From Branchiostoma floridae (taxonomy: Eukaryota > Chordata > Leptocardii > Amphioxiformes > Branchiostomatidae), in contig NC_049979.1 in the NCBI RefSeq assembly GCF_000003815.2, positions 6,044,165 to 6,103,119 on the forward strand: 58,955 nucleotides of DNA, written 5' to 3'. Within the stretch, counting starts at the first letter, position 1, and the number at the start of each line of letters is the position of its first letter. Shown here one piece after another: positions 1 to 10,335 of the stretch. The notes under the pieces were generated by a model, which was given only the letters and a program-made list of their open reading frames with translations, was not told where the DNA came from and searched no databases. The position numbers were made by a program, and so were the translations under genes.

Positions 1-640
1 GGGAGGGGGTCGAAAGATCGGGGAACTTTCGTGATGCTACTATTAGTATTACGGTATTGCCACATGTCTTTTTCTGGCGGTGTGATGTGTATAAGTGTTG
101 CAACGGTCCAAAGGCCGTACCCTACTAGAGAGTTCCTTGACCGCGAAGACAAATAGTGTACCTTGATGTCCTAACTTCAGTTGGACGTTGTACCCGACGT
201 GGGTAATGTGTACATAAATGAACTGCTGACTAATTTTACCGTCGTCACACTTATGCAAGGCCGTGTTTTTCATCACGTTGTCCCCTGGCCTTTGTTCGGA
301 GACGTTGGCGCCCGTCCCTTCTTGAGATTTTGCCAAGACGCTCACGCAGGTGTCATTGTGCGGGCTGGCACTGCGCCAACTCCGGGGAAAGGGACGTCAT
401 CTCCCTGTTGTTGTTGTATTGTTGTGCGCGGTTTTGTTGCCGCCATCAACACACTGGAAAACAAACTTTCCTCTGTTCTTGAGGTTAACCGCGGTCGGCA
501 GGACTTGACGTACATACCCAGCAAAGGGCAGGTCGCGTTTCAGCAAGACCGGGTCTGTTACCGGCTTTGGAAAACGGTCAACTCGTGACGGGCAAAACGA
601 GCCGCGAAGTCCGGTTTTCTTGTTTACTGTGACTACTGTA
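1..640. other. CpG-rich upstream region, no assigned gene
   Basis: The first 0.6 kb is clearly richer in CG dinucleotides than most of the window. It contains overlapping open frames on both strands (181-588 on +, starting at TTG; 49-345 on -), neither with a recognisable domain, a good start context or splice sites. Open frames are expected by chance in GC-rich DNA. I read it as the distal part of a promoter or CpG-rich 5' region of the BAD-like gene, but it could equally be the edge of a neighbouring gene cut off by the window. Confidence 0.35.
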
Positions 641-1480
641 AAGGGAAAAGAAGGTCAGGATTCTGCCGGATACGGAGAGATCGCTAGTCAGACTTGATTG
701 TAACTCAAGTGACGCTTAAATTCTCGTTAAAGTGAGAGAGAAAAGAAGGCCATAATTCCGCCGGTTAGAGACTCGGACTGTCGCCCGGTCCTACTTGACG
801 GTCTGACTCCGACAATAGGTCCCAAAAGAGCGCGAAGACTTTTTTTCCTGCGCATAAGGAGGCGCCAGCAGCCTGGCGTCCGTCTCACCTCAGGTCTCAC
901 CTGGCGTCTGAGCGGGGCCAAACGTCGTCTGATTACGTCAGGCGGGCTGGGAGGGACGAACTGAGCCGAACTCCGCGGAACAGACGAGGACAGGGCCGCG
1001 ATATAGGACAGTCGGAGTGCAACTTTAGTGACAGACTCGGGACTTCGCAGAACGCTCTTGGTGAAAAAGTTTCTTAATTCGTTCGGTGGCTAGCTCGGAC
1101 TGGAAACAGGACAGGACCGCGATATAGCGCAGTCGGAGTGCGTCTTGTGTAGTAGCAACATTTGTGACAGATTCGGCAGGAGTTCGTAGCACGCTTCTGA
1201 AGAAAAAAAAAGTTGGTTTTCGTCCGCCATTTAAAGAAGAATTCGTTCGGTGGCAACGACAACTTCCTCTGCAAGACGGAAAGGATTGTGATGTAAACAA
1301 CTTTCTCTTGTATGTTTATATTTATGTTTAGTTTAGCAGCCTTGCACCGCATGAGTTCATACGTGTATGATGATAGCTTGGTCCCTATCTGTCGTATGTT
1401 TATATCTTTGTTGCTTTTCAAATTAACCGGTGACATGGCCCGTATGAGTTCATGGTTGATGGTCTGATAATAGTTGGCAC
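640..1480. repeat. Diverged tandem duplications upstream of the BAD-like gene
   Basis: Three pairs of adjacent, diverged direct repeats follow one another. Around 643-700 and 732-790 both contain GAAAAGAAGG followed by CCGCCGG or TGCCGG. At 985-1092 and 1106-1254 both start with ACAGG(G/A)CCGCGATATAG and end with TTCGTTCGGTGGC. At about 1310-1383 and 1395-1480 both have TATGTTTATAT, then ATGAGTTCAT, then GATGATAG or GATAATAG. The repeats are clear by eye. Their role is unknown; repeated blocks directly upstream of a TATA-like element could be promoter or enhancer modules. Confidence 0.6.
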
Positions 1481-1487
1481 CGTGCCG

Positions 1488-1530
1488 TATATATACCGGC
1501 CCCTGGCCGGGCTGCCAGCCCGTATCTCGT
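1488..1530 (+). promoter_or_regulatory. Candidate TATA core promoter
   Basis: TATATATA at 1488-1495 sits in a GC-rich setting, so a start site would be expected near 1518-1526. Forkhead-type GTAAACA motifs lie at about 1291 and at 1599-1605. This would put an untranslated first exon about 1 kb upstream of the coding exon at 2544, which fits the splice acceptor seen just before that ATG. No convincing donor for such an exon could be picked out, so the promoter assignment is inference. Confidence 0.3.
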
Positions 1531-1605
1531 TACAACAAGTGTTTAATCGAACTGTCCGCACAAAAGGCGCAGGGCTTTAAATGGGGCGCGCGGATTGTGT
1601 AAACA

Positions 1606-2512
1606 TTCGTTCACAGCTCAATCCGGCCAATTGTGCGCCCCGGGATCGGAGTTTATATTGCTAATTGTTTTACAGACAAAGGGACAGGTTGTTCTGTACG
1701 AGCCCATACATCACATGCATGACGGGGGTCCTTATAGCCTTACCCACTGCAAATAACGGAGTGCCTCGCTGAACATGAACCCGGAACGTTCTCATATAAC
1801 TGGAGAAAAGTTTGCCCATCGACTGAGCGCAAACGTGTGCCGGGGAGTCTCTGCTTTTGTTCCCCACGTGGGGGATGTTTGTGCAAGTTTTCAGTCCCAC
1901 CACTTCACCCGGCAGCGGGTTGGAGAACCGGCCAGCTCACGTCTGTGTAGAGCCGCTTTTGTAATTGCAGGGCGCAAAAAAAAACGATGTGTCAACTTTC
2001 AAAGAAACTAACTCAACTTTCAAAGAAAACGATCCTGCTTTGATGCATTGTTAACAAACTTTCGATTGCGGAGCACACTGACTGCGGACTTTGTTTGGCA
2101 AAGATAACAATAACATAATGGGATAGTTTTAATCTTTTTGATTTCAGGGATCACAGCCACATAATGGACATGATGTTTTGGTTCAGGCCTCCTTTCCACT
2201 AGAACACGCTGTGTGACCCTTGCTTTCATAATGGCAATAAGATTCAAGACGTAAAACTATGATTTTAAAGACAACAAAATGCACAAAAACTATCTTTTTG
2301 TGTAAAATACATCAAATTATGAACTATTATTCTTTATACAAAATGCACAATTCTTGATCTTTGAAATTTGTCTGTGAAACCTTTGGTTGTTCATAGGTCA
2401 CAGCCTCTAGTTGTAAGAGGGTTTAGAATGGTAGTGTATACAGAAAGAGGGTGTAGAATAGTGTAAGACAGGGAAAACATGAAACATGTCCAACTCCCTG
2501 ATGTCCAGTGTT
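1606..2512. other. Non-coding stretch before the first coding exon
   Basis: It is CpG-rich to about 2000, then AT-rich. A short duplication CAACTTTCAAAGAAA occurs at about 1993 and 2014. A pyrimidine-rich segment ending in TTTTACAG at about 1674 looks like a splice acceptor but leads into no defined exon. No gene is seen. Presumably it contains a 5' UTR exon and/or the intron that ends at 2535. Confidence 0.4.
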
Positions 2513-2543
2513 AACCCTGTGCTGTTTCCCTGCAGGTACCACC
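2513..2543 (+). promoter_or_regulatory. Splice acceptor and Kozak context that fix the start codon
   Basis: A pyrimidine-rich tract ends in CTGCAG at 2535, immediately followed by GTACCACC and the ATG at 2544. The ACCACCATG context is near optimal for a metazoan start. The exon therefore seems to begin at 2536 with eight untranslated bases, which implies an upstream non-coding exon. A non-coding first exon is also the layout of vertebrate BCL2L11. Confidence 0.65.
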
Positions 2544-2991
2544 ATGAGTGGCAGTGAGGAGGACAGAGTCGCCACACTTGCTGACTGCTGCACACAACCA
2601 TCATCATCATCGTCATCACCAGAGGACCATGTAACCATGACAACCAGTCCCCCCACCCCCGGGACGCCGACCCAGGCGGCCTCCTCCCCCATCCTCATCC
2701 CGGTCCAGCGGTTCCGCTCCAGCCGCGGGTCGGACTCGGGCGTGTCGGTGGGCAGCTTCTCCCCGCGGCACTGCCACGTCTGCAACTCCCCGCGGGCCTA
2801 CAGTCCGACCGTGTTCGTGTTCCCGTCCCCGTCAGCGCGGTGTCGTGCCTACAGCCCGTCCCGCACGCAGGGAACGCAGACGCCGTCCCCGCTCTGCCAG
2901 GTCTTCACTGAGGCTCTGCAGATCAGCGAGGAGGGCGCCACGGGAGGGGGCGAAGTCTGCCGTCGCACCAGGAACATCAGACGTGTGCAGA
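2544..2991 (+). CDS. BAD: BAD-like gene, coding exon 1 (residues 1-149, BIM-like N-terminal half)
   Basis: The exon starts at ATG 2544 and ends before GTGAGT at 2992, leaving one base (phase 1). It encodes MSGSEEDRVATLADCC, then a run of serines and prolines. Residues 49-73 (SPILIP...RGSDSGVSVGSFS) resemble the conserved BIM segment beginning SPLFIF and containing a SSG phosphodegron. Residues 110-121, GTQTPSPLCQVF, match the BIM dynein-light-chain (DYNLL) motif TQTPSPPCQAF at 9 of 11 positions from the first T. The usual Lys two residues before TQT is Gln here, which may weaken binding. Several S-P pairs (73-74, 82-83, 87-88, 104-105, 115-116) are possible proline-directed kinase sites. Residues 139-148 are strongly basic. 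In BIM and BMF this motif tethers the protein to dynein or myosin light chains; vertebrate BAD is not known for one. Codon use is GC-rich, unlike the flanking introns. Confidence 0.82.
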
Positions 2992-4023
2992 GTGAGTACA
3001 GTTTCTCTATGTTTAAATATAGGTTCAGCTGAGGAGTGAGGAATTCTAGTTTTAGAACTTTGAGGGACGTCATTAACCACCAGATCATCAGTTCATCTGT
3101 CACAACATCACAGCCCATGAGTACATTTTGTCAACGTCAAATTCCTGCTTGCTAAAGCTGTTAGTCAAACTGTTCAAGAAGATCACTTGGGGGACTGATG
3201 AAAGGGTCTATGTGGACAGGTGGTCACTATAGCTTGTGTCAATCATGGGAAAACTTATCTAAGGGACCACTATTGGCAAAGTTGTCCTTATCCATCTGTG
3301 GTCACTAGTACTAACAGATAGTCAGTGAGTTTGATACCACAGGTTTTGGCCATTTGTACATCTCCTTCTCTTATCGTGTGGTGGGTTCTTTAATGTGGTG
3401 TGTTCTTCAATAAGCTTAATTATGTCTCGTCTTAAACTTGGAGCCGTGAAATAAGCTTTCCCTCTCAGGGCAGTAAGCCTTTAATAAAATAACAGGCAGC
3501 ATATCTACTTTTAGAACTCTGATGGACAGGTCAGGATTAAAACAACCAACCTTGTGGTCCATCAGGAGGATTGTTAGCCACTCGTCCATGGAAAAAGTCA
3601 TCTGTCAAAACGTCTTAAAACAAAACAAAAAAACAGCTTATGCTGTCAGAAGAAGAAAAGTTCACAGACCACCTGTTAGTACATGTCATTTGCTTCAGTT
3701 CATCACAGAACAAGGCTTACTGTAAGCCACTCAGGGACATTATTATTTTGGGTTAAACAAGCCGAATTGTGATGACAGATGTCTGTCCACCTTTGACAAG
3801 TTGAAAGTTGTACCCATCAGGGAAGCGGTCAGGTGGAAGCTTGTTTCATAATGAGTGATGGGGAAAAAGTTTGCGCCATATCTAAAACTGTTGCCATGAT
3901 GTCACCTTTCTGCCCTTTCCTGTGTCAATTACACCTGTCAATCATCTCGGGTAATTACCTGCAGCCAATCTTGCGGGTCGACTCTGCTGGTATTTAGACT
4001 GCCTCAAGAACGATCCAACTGAT

Positions 4024-4560
4024 ATCCCCCAGGAGTGTTACACACTACAGCCAGGACATGGTCTCGTTAGCATTATTATGTCATAACTACTCATAAACAT
4101 CCCTGAAACTGACTTCTACATAATCTTGTGTGCTGATATTTACCTAATCCCTCTGGGATCCCCCAGGGCTGTCTCACACTACAGCCTGGACATGGTCTCG
4201 GTTAGTCGTTAGCATTATCATCTCCTGAGCAAACTCATATCCATAAACATCCCTGAAACTGACTTCTACATAATCTTGTATGCAGCATTTATTAAGTGGT
4301 ATTTACCTTGCATCACAATCCCGCTGGCATCCCCCCCAACTGTCACACAAAGCAGCCTGGACATGGTCTCATTATCATCTCATGACTACTCATAAACATC
4401 TCAAAAACTGACCTCCGCTTAATCTTGTGTGTTGACCTCACTATACATTGCATCATATCCCACTTCCCCTGTACTGTCACCATCCCCCCCTTTGGCTGGA
4501 CATGTTCTCATTAGCATTGTGATCTCATTAGCATAATCATGTCATAACGAAGTCTGATAT
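4024..4560. repeat. Diverged tandem repeat, about four units of 125-150 bp
   Basis: The units share the ordered landmarks CCCCCAGG or CCCCCCAA, then CACTACAGCC(A/T)GGACATG, GTCTC(G)TTAGCATTAT, CATAAACATC, and ACTGAC(T/C)TC...TAATCTTGT. The last unit is the most diverged. It lies within intron 1. No function is evident. Confidence 0.7.
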
Positions 4561-4824
4561 CACCCTGATGGCATGAGATATCATCTTACCCTGCCCACTT
4601 CATCAGTGGGTCCTGTCTTGGGGAGCTGCTGTATTATTGATGGGCTGTCTGGGTGACTCAGAGGTGCATCCCATAAAAGGGTGGGCTGGCAGGTATAAAA
4701 CACAGGTGTCAGGGTCACTCTGTATCAGTCCGTCGGCCTTTAAGGCAGGGTGAAGAGCTCACCTGTGTTCACCTGTGCAGGACAGGGTCAGGTGTTCCCT
4801 GTGTTTAAGGTTCTCTTTGTGCCA

Positions 4825-5290
4825 CCGGACTTAAAGAGAGGATATCATCGTCAAGTTGGGATTGTTCAGAAATCTTATCAACGTTCAAGTCCACTGGACA
4901 CTACTCATGCCAACTTCTGAGTTTACAGAGAATCTTGGTGAGTTGTTTGTTCTGGCCTTCTTTCTTAAGTAGCCACCAGATGTAAGAGAGGTTCAATTAT
5001 GTCATTTTCAAGTTGAGTAAGAGACAGTGGGCACAGTGTTTCCATGTACATGTACATTCAAGTCAAGTGGAGAAATTTAATGTCTACATTGTACTTCTGA
5101 GTTTAGGGAGAGTCGTCCTTAGTTGTTTTTTCTTTTCCTTGGCTTTCTTTCTGCAGTAGGATTAAGAGAGGTTTAATATCATTTTCAATTTGAGTAAGAC
5201 AGAATAAGAGTTTCAATGTACAGTCAAGTATCTGGAGATATTTCCTTGCCAACTTTCAAGTTTTCAGAAATTCTTGGTGGCAAATGTTTG
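4825..5290. repeat. Diverged tandem repeat, about three units of 150-190 bp
   Basis: Each unit carries TTAA(G)AGAGAGG, then a TCA(T)TTTCAA or TCGTCAAGTTG segment, then CAAGT...TGGA, then a CAACTT(T)C...GAGTTT(A)(C)AG segment, and the first two end in GAGTTGTTT-type sequence. It lies in intron 1, downstream of the 4.0-4.6 kb block. Confidence 0.6.
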
Positions 5291-7388
5291 TTTTTTGCCT
5301 TTTTGGTGATGACACAGTGTGGTCATGGGTCCTTAGTCTTACTCAGATCGTGTAGAGAGATTGTTGTCCGTTTCCAGCTCCTTAACCATGCTAAGAGCCT
5401 GTACAGTAAGCCTGTCAGGCTCTTGTAGCTGGTACTAGCTGAGTACTTAGTAGGAACTTAAGAACTAAGTGTTGGGTCTTCAGTTCAGCTAAGTACCTGT
5501 CGGCTTACAGGTGTGCTTCAGGTGTGTAATGCTGGGGTACAGAAACGCTCTTAAACACTGCTGTGGAATGTCACCTGTTTAGCGCACACCTGTGGTTAAT
5601 GAACACCTGTTATCAGGCCAGGAAGTTCGGCGCATTCCCCGTTACCTGCCCGGTCCTGTATCCGCCCGTTAAGAGTGATGTAAGACGAGGAAGTGCTTTG
5701 TGCGGCTGACGCACGCCGGTAATTTATAGGACAGATGAAGTCATCACCTTACAGATGTACTGCCGAGATGCCTTTGTTCCGCTCCCATTAGTTAAGTGTC
5801 GCCGCTTGCTTATCTGTCAAGTTCTGAAAGGCCAGCAAATTGCCGGAATATGAGATCATAATATTACAGGTGTGGCAGTAGCACACTGAAACCTTTTGTT
5901 GGCAGTTTTTTTTCAAAGCTCCTATTTGCTAATTGCTGTGCAGGTTAGACCAGGATTTGGTAGGACAAAGAAAGGGGAAGTCCCATCCCCAAACTGGGGT
6001 TAAGTAATCATCTTGTTACCCTGCTGTTGTGGAGAAAGTGGTATGGGTTCTCCGGTGGACAAAGGCACGGTGCCGGGTTGCAGCGTTGCAGGTAGGGTGA
6101 CGACGTCAACACCTGTAAGTGTGTCCAAAATCTGCTGTGTGGGCGTTTTTCTTTTCTTAAAGTTCAGTCGTCATCAGCGTTGTTTTTGTTTGCTCCGAGT
6201 TGTTTTTCTCACCAGGTAAACATCACTCTTACTAGCTAGGCATCGCTTTTGTGATTTGTATAGTAGCTGTGGTAAACATCAATCTTTTGAGGCACAGCAT
6301 TTTGTGACTTTTGCTGTGTTGGACTTTGGTAAAAAACATTGGATATTTTTAGTTTGTTGGGTGTTTGAGTTCGCCCCCGCATAATGGAAGTTTGCCTTTT
6401 GTGGGACAGCTACAGAAGTTGCCCTCCTCATGTGTAGGCATGTGCCTTACCTCACCTGCTTGCGCACGAGGCCTATCTTCTGCTGCAGGTGTGACAATGG
6501 AGTTTTTCCAAGGTGAAACTACTGGTAATCAATACTGTTATCAGTGTTCGCCCACACACTTGGCAGAAGGCACACTTTACGAAGGTCATACGTGATTTTA
6601 GAATGTCAAAATTGATTTTTTTCCTGGGGGAGAGTGTTCACAGAAGCGCATGTCACACCTGCAGCTCCGGCTTGTGAAAACACGACCGGGACGAATTCGT
6701 GCTGTTCAAATATTTTTAACATCCGACTTGTGTGCTCTTTGTGATAGATTAAACATTGAACACAGAAAGTTTGACAAACTGAGCAGCGCTGAGTCTGACT
6801 CATACATTGTGACATTAGTTATGCCTATAATGTTAATGGTTTATAACCACCATCTCGAAAGTGTGATTTACGGAAGTAAATTGTCTCACAAGTACTAGAG
6901 AATGACTGTTGCAATTGAATAGGTCTGAAATGGAGATTTCTTTCTCACAAAAATTAATTCTAAAGGACGTTTTTAGCCTGATTAGGGCAAATCCTGTATT
7001 TACCCAATGTTGGGCATGCCTGGGCCTGCCCGCCAGACTATGTTTTGTAGCAAAGTCTTTGTCTGGAACTGACGGCGAGGTTCTTGTGGGGTTCAGCTGA
7101 CTGATTCTGCTACAAAAACAGTCCGGGTGACCACAGAAAGTGGCATGACTCCCTTTCTGGGTTCTTCTGCTGATGTTGTGTCTGTTTGGGAACATTTGGG
7201 TCACCCAGCGTAAAACCGCACAGCAAACAGCAGACCGGAGAGTGCTGGGAGGAGAGGGATCAGTTTCAGCGCCTCATACATCTCCCCTGGCAGGACCACA
7301 GCTGTGTTGACACTGCCAAACTTTCATGCCTTTGATGTAACATTCATCTGTAGGCTTTAATCCTCCATTACTCTGGGAAAAATTGATA

Positions 7389-8324
7389 TCTTAAACTGGG
7401 TTTACGGAAAAGCCTGGGCCCAGCAGGCTAGCCTGCAGGCTAGCCAGGCCACCCTTTTTGGGCCCCAAGGCTATTGATGGGGTTTGACCCATTAATAGAT
7501 TTTTTAAAACCTACAACTGGGTAAGCGACAATTCGAGTGCATGCAGGGTGCATTGGACAGAAGGCAAAGCAAACAGTTTGGTCATATCTATGGGGGATTG
7601 GGGTTCAATGGTTTACAGCAATGAACAATCAACATCAACTACTGTAACTTCAAGGGTTATTAGTACATTTACTTTTCCTTTGACTATACTAGCAGTCATT
7701 CCTACAATACTTATAGTGGCTATCAGTAATTGTCCTGCATGAGAGAAACGAATAGCACAAACAACACTAACGTTACACGTCATATTATACACCCCCCCCC
7801 CCCTCACATACAATTGACACATATAAACACATAACATACATCCATTCCTACATCCATGCTCACTGACACTTGATGTTTTGGCAAACAGCCCCTATCCTAG
7901 AGGACCAACTGTTGTCTTGGGTTACCACTGACCCAGTTTTTCCACAAAGAAATTTCATGTACAAACACACACTCTCATACATGCATGACATCTGTTTTGA
8001 ATTTGATGGTGTGCGCTATCATTTCCTGACCCATCCTAGTATTCTTTATTTCGCCTAGTACCCCTCCCCTTCAGTCTGAATTTAACATTTCCAGAATTTT
8101 CTGTTGTATACTTGGAATTTAATTCATGATCAACTGTTACCTTTCCCCATCCCAGCCCCATCCCACCCACAGCTGGGATTGTCATTGGCCCAGTTTTTTA
8201 TTTAAAAAAAAACTTCAGCTGCAGGCCAAACCCCATGCATAGCCTTGGGGCCCAGAAAAGGTAGTCTTTCAGGCTAGCCAGCCCAGCTCCTGGGCCCAGG
8301 CTTTTCCGTAAACCCTCTTAAACT
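7389..8324. mobile_element. Non-autonomous DNA transposon, Mutator-like (9-bp TSD)
   Basis: Perfect 26-bp terminal inverted repeats lie at 7398-7423 and 8290-8315, beginning GGGTTTACGGAAAAGCC. They are flanked by a perfect 9-bp direct repeat TCTTAAACT at 7389-7397 and 8316-8324. Inverted similarity extends inward about 90 bp (AGGCTAGCCAG, GGGCCCCAAGGCTAT...GGGGTTT). The 918-bp interior has no credible transposase and contains a poly-C run near 7792. A 9-bp duplication is typical of Mutator-like elements; an 8-bp hAT duplication extended by chance is the alternative. Confidence 0.85.
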
Positions 8325-9074
8325 TCAAATACATTTCCAAGCCTCTCCAGCCCAAACAAAAGTCTTCTCTCATTTCTCTCATTTAGACACTTAGAATATA
8401 ACATCAACTTTTTGTTTGTTAAGAACTAAATTGTATTTACATGATTGAGGGTTGGTTCCCAGAAGAATTGACATCTTTCAACTTCAAAAACATTCTCAAG
8501 CCTCTTGAGGGGAAATGAAAGTGTTTTTTTTTCAGTAGCATTCAGATTGTGAGAGAAAGCATGATTGATAGTTAGTCTCTCTCAAGTAGACCACCATTTC
8601 CTATCCTTTAATTTTTGTACAGTTATATGCACTGCTCACTTGTTTTGTAACTAATCATTTATTCATTTCATGTATCTAGAATTTGTTCACTTGCAATTAG
8701 CCTGATGGGCATGAATTTGCATAAAACATTTACTATTACTATTATCACTAATCCATGCACAACTGCTATGGGGCCCAGCAATAATAAGACTAAACCAAGT
8801 AGAACAATGTGATATCTATGTTTGAGAAAAGGTACCAAAGCAATCCCTGAGGTTTTCTGACTAATCCAGCGGCTATTTGCTGTGTAAGACAGAAGCTTTG
8901 TGGTGAATTTCCCACCTGTAGCTGTAACTGGATATCCCCAGAGAGGACCGATTTTTCTGCCCCACTTCTTATCAGGACATAACAGGGAGTCGATGTACAC
9001 ACCTGCACTTACAGTTAGCAGGGAAACCTCACTGATAGCAGAAAAAGGAAATTTGACTGGCTAAAGAAAATTAC

Positions 9075-9233
9075 TACTCTCCAAGCAGAGGTTTAATAGG
9101 CTCTAGCTGTTTTTATAACGTTTTTCTAACAGGTTTTGACAATACAAGATACAAAATAGAAAGCCTGATTAAAACGACTAAGAAAAGTTAAAGAAAAAAA
9201 AAACGCCAAAGCCTAACCTCTGCTTTGAGAGTA
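9075..9233. mobile_element. MITE, CTCCAAGCAGAGG family
   Basis: The inverted ends TACTCTCCAAGCAGAGGTT and its reverse complement (with CAAAG in place of CCAAG) bound a 159-bp element. The inner segment, CTAGCTGTTTTTATAACG, matches the copy at 39142-39317. No target duplication is clear. It is non-coding. Confidence 0.7.
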
Positions 9234-9648
9234 GAAAAATACAGGCTTAATACACAATTAAAATAATAATAAAAAAAATAAAAACACAAATTCACAAGGT
9301 AGTTGGAGCCTTAGGATTCAGGGAAAAAAACTTTAGCATTGAAAAAGCTACCATGTTTTTTTGTCAGGTGCACACATAAATTGTTTATTTCTTAAGCTTG
9401 TTTTGACCGTCTTGCCTTTTTGACCTTAAGTTGTGTCTTAGATGCTCCTAATTGCCTCCAGTCCTTGTAATAAAAATAAAATCAATAAGCCATTTGAATG
9501 TCGTGTCATGCAATCATCCACACACTCCTCACGCAACCGTCTGGGTGGGACGATAACGCTCGCTAGGTTGCTACCCGCTGTCTGGACTGGGCACATATTT
9601 GTTACACAAGTTTGCTTTTTTTCACAAAATAATTTAAGTGTTTCATTG

Positions 9649-9965
9649 ATACAATCCTGATATCTTCACCATTAGCAACAAGCAAGAATAAGCAGAACCA
9701 ACACTTACATATTAGACTTTAATTCTCTAGTAATACGTGTATGTCTTTGATGAAATCTGTACATGTACAGTAAGAGTCTTCCTTCGTTAGTTCATTTATA
9801 ATCAGGACTCAAAAATCCTGACATTTTCACCATTGGAAACAAGCAAGAAGAAACAGAACCAACACTTACATACTAGACTTAAATTCTCTACCAACATGTA
9901 TATGTCTTTGATGTACCCTGTACATTTGTACAGTAAGAGTCTTCCTTCGTTCGTTCATTGATAAT
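9649..9965. repeat. Two-unit tandem duplication of about 155 bp
   Basis: Both units run from AATCCTGA...TTTTCACCATT or ATCTTCACCATT through AACAAGCAAGAA, CAGAACCAACACTTACAT, TATGTCTTTGATG and CAGTAAGAGTCTTCCTTCG to TTCATT(G/T)ATAATCA. It ends about 140 bp before the BH3-coding exon. Confidence 0.75.
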
Positions 9966-10108
9966 CATATGTAACAATTCCTGCCATTTCCAGGCAGCCC
10001 TCGGTAGCGAGGAGGCAGCATGCATATGCGCGCGCCCCGCCCTGCATGACATCACGTTCCCAGCCAAGTCTAATTAGCCGCTTGTTGTTTGTGTCGTGTC
10101 TCGTCCAG

Positions 10109-10335
10109 GTTCGGTTGCTTTCCGGACGCGGTACCACTCCGAGTCGGACACCGCCGCTAGCCCCACGGGCCCGCCCAGCCAGGACCAGATGGCGTCCGAC
10201 CCGTTACCGGACCTGCTGCAGTTCCGCGCCCGTTCCCGCTCCGAGCCCGTCCGTGTCAGCCCCGAGGAGCTGGTGGCGCGGGAGCTACGGCGCATCAGCG
10301 ACGAGTTCGACTCCCTCGTCTTCAGTCCGACCCAG
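10109..10335 (+). CDS. BAD: BAD-like gene, coding exon 2 (residues 150-225, kinase sites, 14-3-3 motif and BH3)
   Basis: The acceptor CCAG ends at 10108 and the donor CAG|GTACGG starts at 10336. Residues 155-160, RTRYHS, fit the basophilic-kinase pattern RxRxxS and sit where BAD has RSRHSS (mouse S112). Residues 188-196, FRARSRSEP, match the FRGRSRSAP of BAD at 7 of 9 positions. S194 fits RxRxxS and the 14-3-3 mode-1 pattern RSxSxP (mouse S136). The BH3 core at 205-217 is VARELRRISDEFD. It keeps the groove-facing L209, I212 and F216, the small residue S213 and the invariant D214. RRIS also keeps the PKA-type site of mouse BAD S155. The distance S194 to S213 is 19 residues, identical to BAD, so the block aligns without gaps. 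This is the strongest homology in the window. Confidence 0.93.

Larger units (their letters stand above)
2992..10108 (+). other. Intron 1 of the BAD-like gene (7.1 kb)
   Basis: The donor GTGAGT at 2992 and the acceptor CTCGTCCAG at 10108 define it. It holds two tandem-repeat blocks, one 918-bp transposon, one MITE and a duplicated 155-bp unit, each listed separately. The remaining stretches (2992-4020, 5291-7388, 8325-9074, 9235-9640) show no exon, RNA gene or recognisable element. A 1-1 phase exon hidden in it would not disturb the reading frame and cannot be ruled out. Confidence 0.75.

Noticed and set aside
181-588. 135-codon plus-strand frame near the window start
   Set aside because: It starts at TTG, has no recognisable domain or splice borders, and overlaps a minus-strand open frame. 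CpG-rich DNA gives such frames by chance.
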